The translations under genes and the position numbers were made by a program. Shown piece after piece: positions 18,381 to 29,286 of a stretch of 29,286 bases of DNA. Positions within the stretch are counted from its first letter, which is position 1, and every line of letters starts with the position of its first letter. The DNA lies in the NCBI GenBank assembly GCA_015501075.1, contig JADNYJ010000405.1, positions 1 to 29,286 on the forward strand. The letters run 5' to 3'. The notes under the pieces are model-generated. The model was not told where the DNA came from. It ran no database searches and saw only the letters and a program-made list of their open reading frames with translations. This DNA is from Gymnopilus junonius (taxonomy: Eukaryota; Basidiomycota; Agaricomycetes; Agaricales; Galerinaceae).

Positions 18381-21300
18381 TATTAGGACTCTGTTCTGAG
18401 TGCACCCCAAACCGCCGAATCCAGCCAGCAGGAACAACACCTACCTTGCCCGACCAAGTTATCCGACACCCCGAGGGGGCGGTTGAAGGCGAACGCTGTG
18501 GGTTAGCCTTCAAAAAGGATACGAGCTGATCCAGACGAACTGGATAGTCGTGACGGTCGTGCTGGGGACATGTCCGGAATAAGTGGTCACGAGTTTGGGT
18601 ATGGAAGCCGCACTCGCAACTGTAGATTCAGGGATGTTGAATCGAGAATAATACTCCCCGATGGGAGCATGGTTGGTGATGGCGCGAGTGACCCTGTAAA
18701 GAGAGTCAGGTCGCCGCCTGCAGCTTGAAGCCAGGGACCACCTCGTTTGGCCCGTGGTTCGAGTCGACCCCCGTCGAGGTCGGTGAGTGACAGAAATTGT
18801 CGCCCTGAGTAGAAGGTTGCTGGAACAACTCTTGCCAGCCTTCCCCCGGATTATCGTCAGCTGCTTTACGCAGTGCGCAAGTGAGTGTGGCATGTTAGGC
18901 CCCACCATTACAGAAGCTCAGTCCCATGAGATGAGCTGGTAGTGTATGCCCCACTTCAAGAAGATGGGACATGATGAAGAGAGATGTGGCGGCCAGGACC
19001 TCTGGTCCACCACTCTGTAAGGGCGCGAATCACAGCCAAGGAGTGACCCTGGCCGGAATGCACGGAAGCATCGAGCAGACTCCCCAAAGCCTTGGTGGAG
19101 TCCGACAAGATAACAATGTAGTCACAATTGTCCATGGCACAAGCCCGGACAATTGCAGTAGAAGGGAGTAAAGCTCAGCATCCTCTGCAAGAGCACTCCC
19201 GCCACATAGCGAGATGCATGCACCTCAACTCCTTGGCGAAAACAAGCGAAGCTGCAATAGCCTGCTTGTTCCGGTCAGTGGGGCGACTACCATCGCCGAC
19301 ACAGACCAGAGTGGACGGTTCCCGCTTCGAAGCTTCCCAGAAGCGGTCTAACCATTCGCGCCGAGCCCAACCTTATCCTTGGGTGCCGGAGTGATATCAA
19401 AGCGAATTCCATGATGTAACTCAAGGAATCGCCCCCTGGACGAGCCTCTGGGGCAAATGGCTCCAGAGGCTCGCTGACTACATGGAGCATGTCATCGACG
19501 TCCATAACAGTACCCCGCACCTTAGCGCTTGTGGGGCAGTCATAAAGGCAGCAGAGCGAGGGTGAGGAGTCGCTCCTTTGGAAAAGGGCGCACTCAGAAG
19601 GGAGCGCACCGGATGAGTGTCCGAGAGGGCCGCCATGCGCAGAACACCTACTGTGGCAGCACGTTTCAAGACTAAGTTGATAGGGACCAGGCCAGCAAGG
19701 GCCTCGATCCCTCCCATTGGGGAGGTGCGGAATGCACCAGTAATCCAGAGCGCAGCATGGCTTGCATGCTGGTCAGAAGTTTGATGGTCCCCTGGCACTT
19801 AGCACCCTGGAAGAACCACAGTCGGAGGCCATATGTTGCAATAGGCAACACACAAGACCTGTAAAGCAGACGCTTTTGCATGGGCGTAAGCCCCCTAGAT
19901 GAGTTACCAAGCATCCTCATCGCCTTAACGGTGGTGAAGGACTTGGTAGAATAGTACCGGACATGCTCTGGAATGTCATTTCCGGTCAAAGAAGAAACCC
20001 AAGTACCACCAGAACGGCTTGGGCGTCAGACGTTTGTCCGGTGTAGGGAGCATACCCTAGATCCATGGACGGATTGAACTCAGATGAGAACGATCAAAAT
20101 GGAATAACTCCGTCTTGTCGTGCTCAAGAGCGAGGGCGAACTTTGTGAAGAGTTCGAAAATCACCGCATAGGACCTTTTCAGGGCTATGCAGTTGGCATC
20201 GAGGTCTTTGACTGCACAATGAGTGTGCCATCATCGACATAAGAGAGCAGAGTGGTATCGGAGACTGACTCGTTCTGCATGAAAAGTTTCAGCACTGGTG
20301 CGAGGAAGAGTGCCGAGAGAACCGGGGACAAAGCAGAGCCCTGCCCCACCCTGACATCAGCTTGTCGGGGGTCAGATTGAAAACCGTTCCAGGCATAAGA
20401 CGTGGAACGGCCGACCAGGTATGATGAAAAGAATTCCACCACGTTAGGAGGGAAGCCCTGCTTCCTGAGAATCGCAATCAACACTTCGTGATTGAGGAGG
20501 GAAGAACTGTGCCACGTCGAAGGCGATGACACTGGTCTTTAAGCCGCGAGCCCACCCTGCATGCACCAGGTGCATGAGGAGCAAGCCCGCATCCTCGTGG
20601 AGCGCTGACGCACACCACCGAGTTGATTAGGGTGAAAGATATCGTGCTTAACAGCATCGAATTGAATGCGGTTGGAAAGCATTTTCTCAACCAATTTGCC
20701 AAGGGTGTTCAGGAGCACAATGGGCCTGAACGCCTTAGGCATGGAATATGAGGGCTTGTTCGGTTTCGGAATGATCACCGACAAGGACTCCTTAAAGTGA
20801 GTCGGCCAATACCCAACCGAAGGCAGGCATTAGCTAACTGCACGAACACCTGAAGACAGTGTTCGTCGAATAATTGCCTTAAGGTGTGACCACTTAATAT
20901 GATCAGGACCCGGCGCTGAGTTGTTAGAGCAGGATGCCAAGGCCTCCCTCAATTCCAACAGTGAAAAGGCAGTCCACTCTCGCACTTCCATATCGGGAAG
21001 GGAGGTGAGACCACTAATGTCGTACGTTCGGTCAGAGGCCGAGTTGTACGTGCCATGAAGGGCATCCCAGAGGGAGGGCATATCATGGCAGGGCTGTCCG
21101 TTGAATTGGATAGCCTCGGAGGGTGGTAACTTGCGCTGCTGGATCCAGTTCATAGATCCCAGGGGCGCTTGTTGTAGTGGCAACTTCAGTGATGCATTCA
21201 TCAAAGAACTTGCGCTTAGCAGCTTGACAGCTTGCGGAAAATTTTATGGTTATCACGAGAGTTATCCCGCTGATAAGCATCGAAGGAATCCTCACAGAGT

Positions 21301-22254
21301 CGTCCCACCAAGGACGGGAGTGAGGGGAAATACGAATCGTCTTGGAATACTTTCGCCAAGCATCCGAGAAGGCAGAAGCCACATCCGAAGACACAGCCTC
21401 CACCTGATCCGGGGAGTCGATCGGCACCAAGGGATCAATGCCCTTGAGCTTCTCAATGATGGACAACAAGAAGTCATCCAATTGATCCGGTGGCAGTGAG
21501 TGCATCGGAACAGTGGCTGCCGCCGGAGCACAGAAATAGAACAAGCCAGCGGAACATGGTCCGATGGCCCGCGCCACAGTTCCCCTCACCGAGTGCCTGC
21601 AGACAGCTCCTCAGTAGGTTGAACGAAGATGAGGTCGATGACCGACTCTCGTAGTGATGGGTTGCCAGGGATGTGAGTGGGACCCGGATTGACTGGGAGA
21701 GAAAGCATCAATCCCAGCATAGCTGCTGTGTTCAGCAGGTTATTGGCTGTCGTCCGATGATGCAGGACACCAGGGTCCCACTTGTTCGAATGACAGTTGA
21801 AGTCGCCCCCCATGTAGTGAAACATTGGAAGAAAGTCGCCTGCTCAGTGAGCAGGTCGATAGCTGTGTGTTTGTCATCAGAATACACATTCAGTAATTAA
21901 CAACGGTGTCCCCGGTAAACAGAGAAACGCCATGATATCATGGTGATCTACGAGATCATGTCCATAGCAGGGCGCCAGGGGTTCAGCCTCGTCGAAACAT
22001 AGGTCAGAACGCGTGGCCGGAGCCCAGTGGGTCAGGCCGAACCATTACCTTCCAATCAGGGTGGTTCGGTGCACCAATAACTGCCTCACCTTCTCGATCT
22101 CTCGAAGACGGGGCACGCCTTATCTCATGCCAAGGTGGCTCTTGCAAGAAAATAACGTCAAAAGAATCTTTTAGATGGTCTAGAAGTACATCGATATGCC
22201 CATATTTTGGTTATAATTGTACGAAATAATTCTAACGTCCTCCTTTCTTCTCAT
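18380..22254 (-). pseudogene. LINE-D ORF2: APE endonuclease, reverse transcriptase, RNase H, C-terminal finger
   Basis: Start ATGAGAAGAAAGG at 22254, 28 bases after the ORF1 stop. The endonuclease includes VRIISYN, FLQEPPW, HYMGGDFNCHSNKWDPG (about 21820-21780) and SVIDLIFVQPTEE (about 21620). The RT includes SNNSAPGPDHIKWSHL (about 20920), SVIIPKPNKPSYSMPK, VGQGSALSPVLSALFL and YVDDG at 20227-20241. Next come the connection (CQGTIKLLTSM, SAPFSKGATPHPRS) and RNase H with VGDGS near 19300. The C-terminal part reads HAPIGEYYSRFNIPEST (about 18670). All catalytic motifs I can see are intact, but the frame changes about once per 100 bases in places (for example near 20595, 20495, 20200, 20085, 20040, 19975), nearly always by loss of 1 or 2 bases. 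This is either a dead copy or a poor consensus. Confidence 0.85.
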
Positions 22255-22282
22255 TATCGAGCTAGGGGAGGGACGTTAGACG

Positions 22283-24195
22283 TCAAGGTCCGGAGTGCGC
22301 ATTATCATGTACCTCGCGGTATTTGGCAACGATCCAATCGTGATCGAAGCGGTGTTCCCAGAACTTGCAATTGCATCCTGTGGCAGGGTGCTCGCCCCGA
22401 CAATTGGGGCAGCGGGCCTTGTGGGGGCATGGCTCACCAGCTGGAGTGGGGTGGCGCATACCGTCCGAATCCGGCGGAGGCCGTTGCAGCAGGCGCGAGG
22501 GCAATGCTCGTCAGTGGCGTGAGGCCCGCCACACTGCGCCAGCGGCTGGTGGGCCCTACAATCCTTGGTGAGATGACCCCAGCGCTGGCAGCGCTGGCAC
22601 ATGGGGACACCTCATCGAGCGGCAGCTGGCTTACATAAAGCAGCTCATCCTTGTAGCAAAAGCTTGTTAATAAGCGTCTTCGCAGTTCGTCCAGTCTGGG
22701 ATCCCAGATCTCAAAGTAGCAGTCAACTTAGAGCTCTTTGCTGATTGACATACGAGGCAGCATGCCCCGCAAAAGGAAGCCCGAGAAGAGAGGGGCCCTT
22801 TCGAGCGCTCTCTCAATGTCGCGATGGTGGTGGGAGTCCTCTGGAAGACATCCGTGTAATAGGGGACATCCAAAACCTTCAGGAAGGCTTTGGACATCGG
22901 AAGTCTGACCCAGGGTCATCTCCTTATTAGCATCGGAGGTGCCTGGACACATGTAGATCGCACCCGAAGGAGCATAAGCTCATCATTCATGGGTACGTGA
23001 TTGGTGTGCAGGGCCCACCCACGATAGGCGGGCTCCGCAGAAGTGATCCGAATATCGAATCGGTCGAGGGCCATCATCCGGTTGATCTCGTCAACCAGGG
23101 TGGCAAGTATGACGTTCATCGGCGCATGGTCGTTGAACACCACGAGAACTTGGCGGCGCATAGGGCCAGCCGTGACGTAGTCCAGCCCTTTGGCTTGGCT
23201 GGGGTAGAGGGTCTAGTCGGGCCCTGGAGGGTCCGGGACCGGGTCTGGGCCTGGCCTGAGGCGCCGGGTCCAGGTTTGTGGTGCCATTTGAGTGACTGCC
23301 CACTCAAAATAGCGATTAGTAAGCGATCCGCAGGTCGAGGACCCCGGAACTGGTGTCCGGAGTTTCGAGGCGAAGGAGCCTTGGATGAAGGAGAGGAAGG
23401 GAGGGGCCCTGGAGGGGGCGCCTCTGATATGGACCAGCTTGGCCTTCTGTTTGCGAGGCTGAAGCTTGGAGGAGCAGGGCAGGAGCGGGGCCTTGGAGGC
23501 TCCGCAGGGTCCGCTGGAGGGCCAGTCTGCTTTGGAGGGGCAGACTGGGAAGATGAGGGCTCAGGAGGGGGAGCAGAGGCTTCCCCTCGAGTCTTTGCTA
23601 GGTCTCGATACATGAGGTCGCCTAGGGAACTATCAGAATCGATAAGTTGCGGACGACGACCATCTAAGAGACGGCGATCGTGCGCTGACACCCGTGGCCT
23701 CCTTGGCCCAAGGGGAAGTATTGATCGAGTTCACTATCTTAGTGAAAAGACCGACATAATCAGAGCGATCTGCCCCTGATAAAGTAGAAGGCCATTGGTC
23801 ATCATGAATGAACCAATGGTCTCAGTGACTCCCCCACAGCGACCCAGTCCCCCTCCGATCCTGTGAGGGAAAGGGCATAGGCAGTGGCTCTGGAGAAGTG
23901 CTTGGGAGAGGAAAACGAATGGTATCATCATCCTCCCCATGGAAACATCGGGGGACGAAGCCCTCGAAGCAATGGGAGTAGTGGCCCGCGAGTGGATCGC
24001 TGACCGAGACTCAGTCTCCTCCCGCTCCGAGGAGGGGGGTGGCTGAAGCATATCTCTCTCGAAGGATCGAGAGGACGAAGAACCCTCGGGGGTTGGAGAT
24101 TTGGAGCTCGAAGCTCCGACGGGTGGAATACGCCTGCCAGAGGCAGAAAGGGTGGGGCACTTGGGCGCGGACGATGACGATCGGTCAGCCATCAA
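22283..24195 (-). pseudogene. LINE-D ORF1: Ser/Pro-rich leader and zinc knuckles
   Basis: Start ATGGCTGACCGATCG at 24195. A Ser/Pro-rich leader (SSKSPTPEGSSSSRSFER) leads to ASRASSPDV, aligned with the LINE-C ORF1 where B is inserted. After a frame change near 23930 a weakly conserved middle part follows, then a Pro-rich segment (SSSQSAPPKQTGPPADPAEP, about 23560), then the block SKAFLKVLDVPYYTDVFQ (about 22890) and zinc knuckles from 22602: CQRCQRWGHLTKDC, CGGPHATDEH and CPNCRGEHPATGC. It ends HSGP with TGA at 22283-22285. It would coat the LINE RNA. It is split over at least five frames by small deletions. Confidence 0.8.
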
Positions 24196-24331
24196 CTTGC
24201 ACTAAAGGTGCGTACACACTCGAATAACTGTAAACAGCTATCCAAGAACCAGATCGCAGGTTGTGGAGAAGAATTGCGGTGTTGCGAGGTATCGACGTTT
24301 TGCGATGGTGGTGGTCTGTGGGAAAGAAGGA
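24196..24331 (-). promoter_or_regulatory. LINE-D 5' UTR
   Basis: 136 bp from the 5' terminus to the ORF1 start, alignable with LINE-C 4108-4244. It probably carries the internal promoter that a full-length LINE needs. No core promoter motif is evident. Confidence 0.55.
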
Positions 24332-24336
24332 GTGCC
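24332..24336 (+). repeat. Possible right target-site duplication of LINE-D
   Basis: GTGCC matches the five bases before the D poly-T. LINE-E sequence starts immediately afterwards instead of the expected continuation of LINE-F. Confidence 0.45.
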
Positions 24337-25288
24337 GTCTAGACCCTCTACCCCAGCCAAGTCTAAAGGGCTGGACTATGTCACGGTGGGCCCGATGTGC
24401 CGCCAAGTTCTCGTGGTGTTCAACGACCGTGCACCAATGAATGTCATACTCGCTACGCTGGTTGATGAGGTCAACCGGATGATGGCCCTCGATCGATTTG
24501 ACATTCAGATCACTTCTGCAGAGCCCGCCTACGCGGGTGGGCCCTGCACACCAACCATGTACCCATGACTGATGAGCTTATGCTCCTTGGGGTGCGATCT
24601 ATAATGTTGTCCAAGGCACCTCTGATGCTAATAAGGAGTTGACACCTTGGGTCAGACTACCGATGTCCAAAGCCTTCCTGAAGGTTTTGGATGTTCCCTA
24701 TTATACGGACATCTTCCAGAGGACTCCCACCACCATCGCCGACATTGAGAGAGCACTCGAAAGGGCCCCCCTCTTCTCGGGCATTCCTTTTGCGGGGCAT
24801 GCATGCCTCGTACGTCAGTCAGCAAAGAGCTCTAAGTTCGACTGCTACTTTGAGATCTGGGACTCCCAGACTGGATGAACCATGAAGATGCTTATCAACA
24901 AGGCTTTTCACTACAAGGATGAACTGCTTTATGTAAAGCCAGCCACTGCTCGACGAGGTGTCCCCATGTGCCAGCGCTGCCAGCACTGGGGTCATCTCAC
25001 CAAGGATTGTAGGGCCCACCAGTGCCGCTGTGCATGGTGTGGCAGGGCCCATGTCACTGATGAGCATCGTGCCCTCACGCCTTGCTGTAACCGGCCCCCG
25101 CCGGATTCGGATGGTATGCACCACCCACCCCAGCAGGTGAGCCATGCCCCCACAAGGCCCGCTGCCCCAATTGGGGCGAGCACCCTGCCACAGGATGCAA
25201 TTGCAAGTTCTGGGAACACCGCTTCATCATGATTGGATCGTTGCCAAATACCACGAGGTACGTGATAGATGCACACTCTGGACCTTGA
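24337..25288 (+). pseudogene. LINE-E ORF1, C-terminal part with zinc knuckles
   Basis: It lacks the leader. Visible are LVVFNDRAPMNVILATLVDE (about 24412-24470), MALDRFDIQITSAEP, then SKAFLKVLDVPYYTDIFQRT (about 24665-24722), DIERALERAPLFSG, a Tyr/Lys-rich stretch ending LLYVKPATARRG, and the knuckle CQRCQHWGHLTKDC at about 24970-25010 followed by CAWCGRAHVTDEH. This arrangement, a folded region then 'KPA…R' then knuckles, parallels the pre-knuckle region of insect I/jockey ORF1 proteins. Several single-base losses break the frame. Confidence 0.8.
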
Positions 25289-25316
25289 CGTCTAACATCC
25301 CTCCTCTAGCTCGATA

Positions 25317-28300
25317 ATGAGAAGAAAGAGGATGTTAGGATTATTTCGTACAATTGTAACCAGAACTATGGTCATATCATGTACTTCTAGACCGTCTAAA
25401 AGACTCTTTTGACATTATTTTCTTGCAAGAGCCACCTTGGCGTGAGATAACATGCCCCGTCTTCGAGAGATCCTGAAGGTGAGGCAGTTATTGGAGCACT
25501 GAACCACCCTGATTGGAAGGTGATGGTTCGGCCTGATCCCACTGGGCTCCGGCCATGCATTCTGACCTACTTTTGATGAGGCTGAACCCCTGGCACCCTG
25601 CCATGCGACCAATCTTATAGATCACCATGACATCATGGCAGTTTCTCTGTTTACCGGAGACACTGTCGTTAATTACTGAATGTGTATTCTGATGACAAGC
25701 ACACAGCTATTGACCTGCTCACTGAGCAGGCCGACTTTCTCCCAATGTTTCATTACATGGGGGGTGACTTCAACTGTCACTCGAATAAGTGGGACCCTGG
25801 TGTCCTGCATCATCGGACGACAGCCAATAACCTGCTGAACACAGCAGCTATGCTGGGACTGATGCTCTCTCTCCCAGTCAATCTGGGTCCCACTCATATC
25901 CCTGGTAACCCATCACTACGAGAGTCAGTCATCGACCTCATCTTTGTTCAACCTACGAGGAGCTGTCTGCAGGCACTGGTGAGGGAACTATGGCGGGGCC
26001 ATCGACCATGTTCCGCTGGCCTGCTCTATTTCTGTCACTCCGGGGCAGCAACTGTTCCGATGCCTCACTGCCACCAGATCAATTGGATGACTTCATGTTG
26101 TCCATCATTGAGAAGCTCAAAGGTATTGATCCCTTTGCACATCGTCACCCCGGATCAGGTGGAGGCTGTGTCTTCGGATGTGGCTTCTGCTTTCTCGGAT
26201 GCTTGGCGAAAGTATTCCAAGACAATTCGTATTTCCCCTCACTCCCGTCCTTGGTGGGACGACTCTTGTGAGGATTCTTCGTGCTTATCAGCGAGATAAC
26301 TCTCGCATAACCATAAAATTTTCTGCAAAGCTGTCAAAGCTGCTAAGCAAGTTCTTTGATGAGGCATCAATGAAGTTGCCACTACCAACAAGTGCCCCTG
26401 GGATCTTATGAACTGGATCAGCAGTGCAAGTTACCACCCTCGAGGCTATCAATTTAATGGGCAGCCCTGCCATGATATGCCCTCCCTCTGGGACACCCTT
26501 CATGGCACATACAATCGGCCTCTGACGAATGTATGACATTAGTGGTCTCACCTCCCTTCCGATATGGAAGTGCGAGAGTGGACCACCTTCTCACTATTAG
26601 AATTGAGGGAGGCCTTGGCATCCTGCTCTAACAACTCAGTGCCGGGTCCTGATCATATTAAGTGGTCACACCTTAAGGCAATTATTCATGACGAACACTG
26701 TCTTCAGGTGTTCATGCAGTTAGCTAATGCCTGCCTTCGGGTTGGGTATTGGCTGACTCACTTTAAGGAGTCCTTGTCAGTGATCATTCCGAAACCGAAC
26801 AAGCCCTCGTATTCCATGCCTAAGGCATTTAGGCCATTGTACTCCTGAACACCCTTGGCAAATTGGTTGAAAAATGCTTTCCAACTGCATTCAATTCGAT
26901 GCTGTTAAGCACGATATCTTTCACCCCAATCAACTCGGTGGAGTGCGGCAGCGCTCCACTGAGGATGCAGGCTTGCTCCTCATGCACCTAGTGCGTGCAG
27001 GGTGGGCTCGCGGCTTAAAGACCAGTGTCATCGCCTTCGACATAGCACAGTTCTTCCCGTCCCTCAATCACGAAGTGCTGATTGCAATTCTCAGGAAGCA
27101 GGGCTTCCCTCCTAATGTGGTGGAATTCTTTTCATCATACCTGGTCGGCCGTTCCATGTCTTACGCCTGGAACAGTTTTCAATCTGACCCCCGACAAGCT
27201 GATGTCAGGGTGGGGCAGGGCTCTGCTTTGTCCCTGGTCCTCTCGGCACTCTTTCTTGCACCAGTGCTGAAACTTTTCATGCAGAATGTGTCGGCTTCCG
27301 ATACCACTCTGCTCTCTTACGTCGATGATGGCACACTCATTGTGCAGTCGAAGACACTTGATGCCAACTGCATAGCTCTGAAAAGATCCTATGCAGTAAT
27401 CTTTGAACTCTTCACAAAGTTTGCCCTCACTCTTGAGCATGACAAGACGGAGTTATTCCATTTTGATCATTCTCATTCTGAGTTCAATCCATCCATGGAT
27501 CTAGGGTATGCTCCCTACACTTGTGACAAACATCTGACACCCAAGCCGTTCTGGCGGTACTTGGGTTTCTTCTTTGACTGGAAATTGACATTTCATGAAC
27601 ATGTCCGGTACTACTCCACCAAGTCCTTCACCACCATTAAGGCGATGCGGATGCCTGGTAACTCATCTAGGGGGCTTACACCCATGCAAAAGCGTCTGCT
27701 TTACAGGTCATGTGTGTTGCCTATTGCAACATATGGCCTCCGGTTGTGGTTCTTCCAAGGTGCTAAGTGCCAGGGGACCATCAAACTACTGACCAGCATG
27801 CAGTGGCATGCTGCGCTCTGGATTACCGGTGCATTCTGCACCTCTCCTACAGGAGGGATCGAAGCCCTTGCTGGCCTGGTCCCTATCAACTTAGTCTTGA
27901 AACGTGCTGCCGCAGTAGGTGTTCTGCGCATGGTGGCCCTCTTGGACACTCATCCAGTGCACTCCCTTTTAAGTGCACCCTTTTCCAAAGGAGCAAGTCC
28001 TCACCCTCGCTCTGCTGCTTTTATGATGGCCCCACAATGCACTAAGGTGCAGGGTACTGTTATGGACGTTGATGACATGCTCCATGTCATCAGCGAGCCC
28101 CTGGAGCCCTTTGCTCCAGAAGCTCATCCCGGCAGGCAGTTCCTTGAGTTGCATCAGGGAATTCACTTTGATACTACTCCTGCACCCAAGGATAAAGTTG
28201 GGCTCAGGCGTGAATGGTTGGATGACTTCTGGGAAGCCTCGAAGTGGGAACCATCTACTCTGGTTTGTGTTGGCAATGGGAGTCACCCCACTGACTGGAA

Positions 28301-29286
28301 CAAGCAGGCTATTGCAGCTTCGCTTGTGTTTCGCCAAGGTCTCGAGGTGCATGCATCTCGCTACATGGCTGGGAGTGCATTCTGGCCAGGGTCACTCCTT
28401 GGCTGTTATTCACACCCTTACTGAGCATCCACTCTGGTCTGTGTCAGCAATGGTAGTCACCCCACTGATCGGAACAAGCAGGCTATTGCAGCTTCGCTTG
28501 TGTTTCACCAAGGTCTCGAGGTGCATGCATCTTGCTACGTGGCTGGGAGTGCTCTGGCAGAGGATGCTGAGCTTTACTCTCTACATACTGCAATTGTCCG
28601 GGCCTGTGCCATGGATAATTGTGACTACATTGTTATCTTGTCAGACTCCACTAAGGCTTTGGGGAGTCTACTCGATGCCTCCATGCATTCCGGCCAAGCT
28701 CATTCCTTGGCCGTTATCCATGCCCTTACAGAGTGGTGGACCAGAGGTCCTGGCTGCCACATCTCCCTTCATCATGTCCCATCCTCCTTGAAATGGGGCA
28801 TCCACTACCAGGCTCATCTCATGGCGACTGAGCTTTCTGTCATGGTGGGGCCCAACACGCCACACTCACTTGCCTTGCTGTGCAAAGCAGCTGATGATAA
28901 TCCAGGGGAAGGCTGGAAGGAGCTGTTCCAGCAACCCTCGTACTCAGGGCGACAGTTTCTGTCACTCACTGACCTCGATGGGGGTCGGCTTGAACCACGG
29001 GCCAAACGAGGTGGTGCCTGGCTTCAAGCTGCAGGCGGCGACTTGACTCTGTTTACAAGGGTCACTTGTGCCATCACTAACCATGCTCCCATTGGGGAGT
29101 ATTACTCTCGATTCAACATCCCTGAATCCACCAGTTGCGAGTGCAGCCACCATACCCAAACTCATGATCACTTGTTCAGAATGTGCCCCCAACACGATCG
29201 CCATGACTATCCAGTGCATCTGGATCAGCTCGTATCCTTTTTGAAGGCTAATCCTACGGCATTCACCTTCAACCGCCCCCCTTGGG
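25317..29286 (+). pseudogene. LINE-E ORF2: endonuclease, RT, RNase H (rearranged), C-terminal finger
   Basis: Start ATGAGAAGAAAGAGG. The endonuclease is open from 25682: HYMGGDFNCHSNKWDPG (about 25750-25800) and SVIDLIFVQPT (about 25927). Deletions scatter the region 26000-26560. The longest ORF in the window (26874-28424) then covers the RT (SVIAFDIAQFFPSLNHEV; YVDDG 27318-27332), the connection (SMQWHAALWITGAFCTSP) and the start of RNase H. In RNase H the first acidic site is changed (VGNGS instead of VGDGS near 28270), and a 122-bp segment is repeated at 28431-28552. Beyond it, AEDAEL, VILSDSTKAL and the finger CECSHHTQTHDHLFRMCP (about 29142) are present in other frames. The end is cut by the window. 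Confidence 0.88.
28257..28552 (+). repeat. Direct duplication within the LINE-E RNase H region
   Basis: Two 122-bp copies (28257-28378 and 28431-28552), each from ACTCTGGT to GGGAGTGC, differ at only a few bases. The 52-bp spacer (28379-28430) resembles sequence that normally lies further downstream (about 28686-28735). No other copy here has this arrangement. Confidence 0.9.

Larger units (their letters stand above)
17977..24331 (-). mobile_element. LINE-D: full-length Tad1/I-like LINE, CpG-rich
   Basis: About 6.35 kb, complete from the 5' terminus (reverse of GGTCTGTGGGAAAGAAGGA at 24331) through the 5' UTR, ORF1, ORF2 and 3' UTR to a 30-base poly-A (T 17977-18006). It is the only complete copy in the window and the best model of the family. 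CpGs are retained (for example GGTGCGCGAAAGCAGTCC at 18027, where H has GGTGTGTGGTAGCAGTCC). The reading frames are broken by many 1-2 base deletions rather than by stops. Confidence 0.9.
24337..29286 (+). mobile_element. LINE-E: 5'-truncated CpG-rich LINE running off the right edge
   Basis: It begins abruptly in the Pro-rich part of ORF1 (CTAGACCCTCTACC, as in D near 23210) and runs through ORF2 to the C-terminal finger at the window end. It stands head-to-head with D and is its closest relative in sequence type (GLVPINLVLKRAA, MDVDDMLHV), differing by roughly one base in ten over the ORF1 stretch I compared by eye. Its 3' end, tail and target duplication lie outside the window. Confidence 0.88.

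Noticed and set aside
22997..23779. 260-codon Gly-rich ORF on the + strand
   Set aside because: It is the antisense of LINE-D ORF1 (Pro/Ser-rich on the minus strand); the composition follows from the complementary codons.

Overview
The window is a solid stack of transposable elements from a fungal genome, most likely a mushroom-type basidiomycete. Two things point there: the 12 introns of 48-61 bp in a hAT/BED-type transposase gene, and a Tad1/I-like LINE with a Gag-like zinc-knuckle ORF1 and an APE endonuclease-RT-RNase H ORF2. I found no host gene, tRNA, rRNA or CRISPR array in the 29 kb. Nearly every base can be assigned to an element.

Layout, left to right. 1-3342: 3' part of a hAT DNA transposon (+). 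It sits in LINE-A (3343-3845, -). 3846-4107: integrase scrap of a Ty1/Copia element (-). 4108-12855: LINE-C (+), with its 5' end intact. It is interrupted by LINE-B (4488-7621, -, flanked by a 15-bp duplication) and LINE-G (9679-10228, +, flanked by a 14-bp duplication), and cut off by the poly-T end of LINE-H (12856-15788, -). 15789-16247: AT-rich LTR-like piece. 16248-17976: LINE-F (+), cut by full-length LINE-D (17977-24331, -). 24337-29286: LINE-E (+), 5'-truncated and running off the right edge.

All eight LINE pieces are one family in at least two lineages. A, C, G and H share one sequence type; B, D, E and F share another. A full copy (D) is about 6.35 kb: a 136-bp 5' UTR, ORF1 with zinc knuckles, a short gap, ORF2, a 3' UTR ending in a conserved TATATAAATCTTTGATT block, and a poly-A tail. 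ORF1 would bind the RNA. ORF2 would nick the target (endonuclease), copy the RNA (YVDD reverse transcriptase) and degrade the template (RNase H). No copy has both ORFs open as written.

The damage differs between copies. A, B, C, F, G and H are dominated by CpG to TpG/CpA changes, as expected from cytosine methylation. D and E keep their CpGs but carry many 1-2 base deletions, which may be partly assembly consensus error. The relative order is readable: C landed in Copia; B, G and H landed in C; D landed in F; E then abuts the D target duplication; hAT landed in A. I see no new molecular system here. The most informative points are nonsense codons shared by several copies, the deletion-only damage in the youngest copies, and a rearranged duplication inside the RNase H of LINE-E.
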